Assembly: GCF_041260155.1 (NCBI RefSeq)
Contig: NC_091944.1
Location: forward strand, 18,077,772 to 18,141,771
Length of the DNA: 64,000 bases
DNA from: Ptychodera flava
Taxonomy: Eukaryota; Hemichordata; Enteropneusta; Ptychoderidae
Direction of reading: 5' to 3'
A program made the translations under genes and the position numbers. Of the stretch, positions 62,337 to 64,000 are shown one piece after another; within the stretch, counting starts at the first letter, position 1, and each line of letters opens with the position of its first letter. The notes beneath the pieces were generated by a model. It searched no databases. It saw only the letters and a list, made by a program, of their open reading frames with translations, and had not been told where the DNA came from.

Positions 62337-64000
62337 AATTTCTGTCAGATGATGGATAAAAGCGTCCTAAATATTTCCCGAACAACTCCGGGTTCAAGTT
62401 CCTTTCTAGGCGGCCCGCCTTTCATTGCCATGTATTTTTTCAAATGTCATTCCGAGTGTTGTCAGAAGTATCACTGCAGCCGTCAGATGTTCTTCTAATC
62501 GAGTTTGTCCCCCGACAGAATGACTCAGCACGCTTGAGATCAATGCTGATTATCGTTAATGAAATCAGAAATTTAAGCAGGGCGTTCGAAATTTCTCGCT
62601 GGCGGATGAAAGTTGAGAAATTTTGATGAAAATGGCACATCTACAATGCTTTTGTCAGATGCAAAAACTTGAGATACACTTGATGTCTCATTTTTGTATC
62701 TAAAGAATGTGTCGTAAGAACCTATTTGTAATCTTCAGCTGTTAGCTTTTTTTCACAATTTTCTTCATTTCACATCAAAAAGTACTTTTTTGTGTATTGC
62801 TTTTAAATATCCTACAGGTACGTTACCCGAGATGTTCAATTTAGATATGGCAGGTAGAAGCGAAATTTGTAAATAAAATATATTTCGTGTACACGTAGTA
62901 TTTTGACAGTCGAAAGTTATGTAGTGATGCGATACTGAAAAGATTTTATATTTACACAGAACATGTTTTGATAAACAAGAATTGTGACGTAAAATGCAGT
63001 ACAAATTGACATTACTGGGAGGCATATTTGCATTTACTTGCACCCAAGGCAGGCATTTCCTTCTACCATCTTAATCATTTGGCTTAGTGTTCTCCGGGCT
63101 CTCCAAAAGTTGTTGATACTTTACAGGATCTGATATTGTCGATATATTTCCATGACTATACTACTGCTGCAATGCTCACTGGGTAGTAGTACGTGGTAGA
63201 AGTAATAATAATAAAAATACGCGAAGCCAATTTCGTGATTAAAATAGTAACTTTATTTCAAAGCTGAACATATTTCACTAAAATAGAAATGACATTTGCT
63301 TGTAAATGATCAACGACCAAGTTCTCAATTGTATTTCAGCTCTGAATATTCCTTGTACAAAATGTTACAAGTCCTCACAACTTAAGAAAGATTTCATTCG
63401 TATTCCTGTCAGTAACGTGTGCTCTAAAGACCTCGGGTCTATGACATGACACCCAAGCGATTGTTTGATATGTATATCGTTAGCCAATAGGTTGTCAAAG
63501 TTGCAAAAGTGTACTTAAAATCAGTAATATTTGCATTCATCTAATGGCCGATGACAAGGGCTCGTGATTTTCTTTCAGGTTTACCATCTATTTTTTTTCT
63601 AACTTCGTCAATTAACCACAATTCCATTAGGCCCGATTCTATTGCTTTCGTTACAGAGCGAGAATTGGGTCAAAGGGTTAAGCAAGAATCATGGTATAAT
63701 ATGCACTGTTTACAAAAGTGATAACATAAATTTCATTACGCCAGGTAGTGTTTCTGAAAAAGTTTAAATAGAGTACTTTCTTTTCAGCCTTTCATCTTGG
63801 CAATAAAGGAAATTATAACTTCAACCTGTCAAGGGAATAACTGTGTCCATATACCACCATAACTACTGATTAGCACGTTCCGGGAGGGCACAGACTCCTT
63901 CAAAAATACATTGAATCAGAGATATCATTTAAAATCTGTACAAAAGTAATATTCGACTTCATTTCAATCGATAAAAATAAAGAAGTGGTCGAATTTATGA

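Larger units (their letters stand above)
61713..64000. other. Downstream of copy 4
   Basis: It includes the 3' UTR of copy 4, a (TA)n tract and a short tandem duplication. No further gene is supported up to the window end. Confidence 0.4.

Overview
The window is from an animal genome, probably a marine invertebrate. It has intron-rich genes with GT-AG junctions, a short-chain collagen of a type known from sponges and many marine invertebrates, a Ty3/gypsy fossil, a Jockey/CR1-type LINE, many small inverted-repeat transposons and long microsatellites. The sequence alone does not fix the phylum; a hemichordate, echinoderm or cephalochordate would fit.

Layout. 1-3.7 kb: the 3' part of a decayed Ty3/gypsy element, with a likely 3' LTR that carries a tRNA-derived SINE. 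5.3-10.2 kb: four 3' exons of a short-chain collagen gene (+ strand). Its last intron is filled by a 1.7 kb TTA-flanked inverted-repeat element, itself hit by a Harbinger-like MITE, and by a TTAA-flanked MITE. 10.9-17.2 kb: a repeat-only block with copies of a roughly 350 bp family, a 665 bp palindrome, a (TATG)n repeat and a 3.4 kb structure with 550-660 bp inverted arms. 17.7-18.7 kb: a weak candidate for a small two-exon gene behind a TATA box.

22.4-61.7 kb is the heart of the window: four paralogous genes in tandem, all on + and all with five coding exons in the same phase pattern (2,1,1,1). I name them copy 1 to copy 4 (474, 476, 537 and 502 aa). Each joins without a stop into a 12-helix major facilitator protein related to SLC16 monocarboxylate transporters. 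They keep the SLC16 pattern between helices 4 and 5 but lack its helix-1 signature, and by eye they have Gln at the place of the helix-8 Arg. Copies 1 and 2 are the youngest pair, and their large exon 4 is more alike than their exons 1, 3 and 5. Tails and central loops differ, so the copies may have parted in trafficking or substrate. A DR4-type nuclear-receptor site (two AGGTCA-like half-sites, 4 bp apart) lies 180-270 bp upstream of the start codon in copies 1 and 3, with a degraded one in copy 2. Copy 4 has a TATA box instead.

Between and inside these genes lie a 5'-truncated LINE (31.2-33.2 kb, -), (GA)n tracts at matching intron sites of copies 1 and 2, several MITEs, and a 1.5 kb TTA-flanked element (52.2-53.7 kb) whose interior is a 231 bp higher-order array of 77 bp monomers. 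No rRNA, intact tRNA or CRISPR array was seen.
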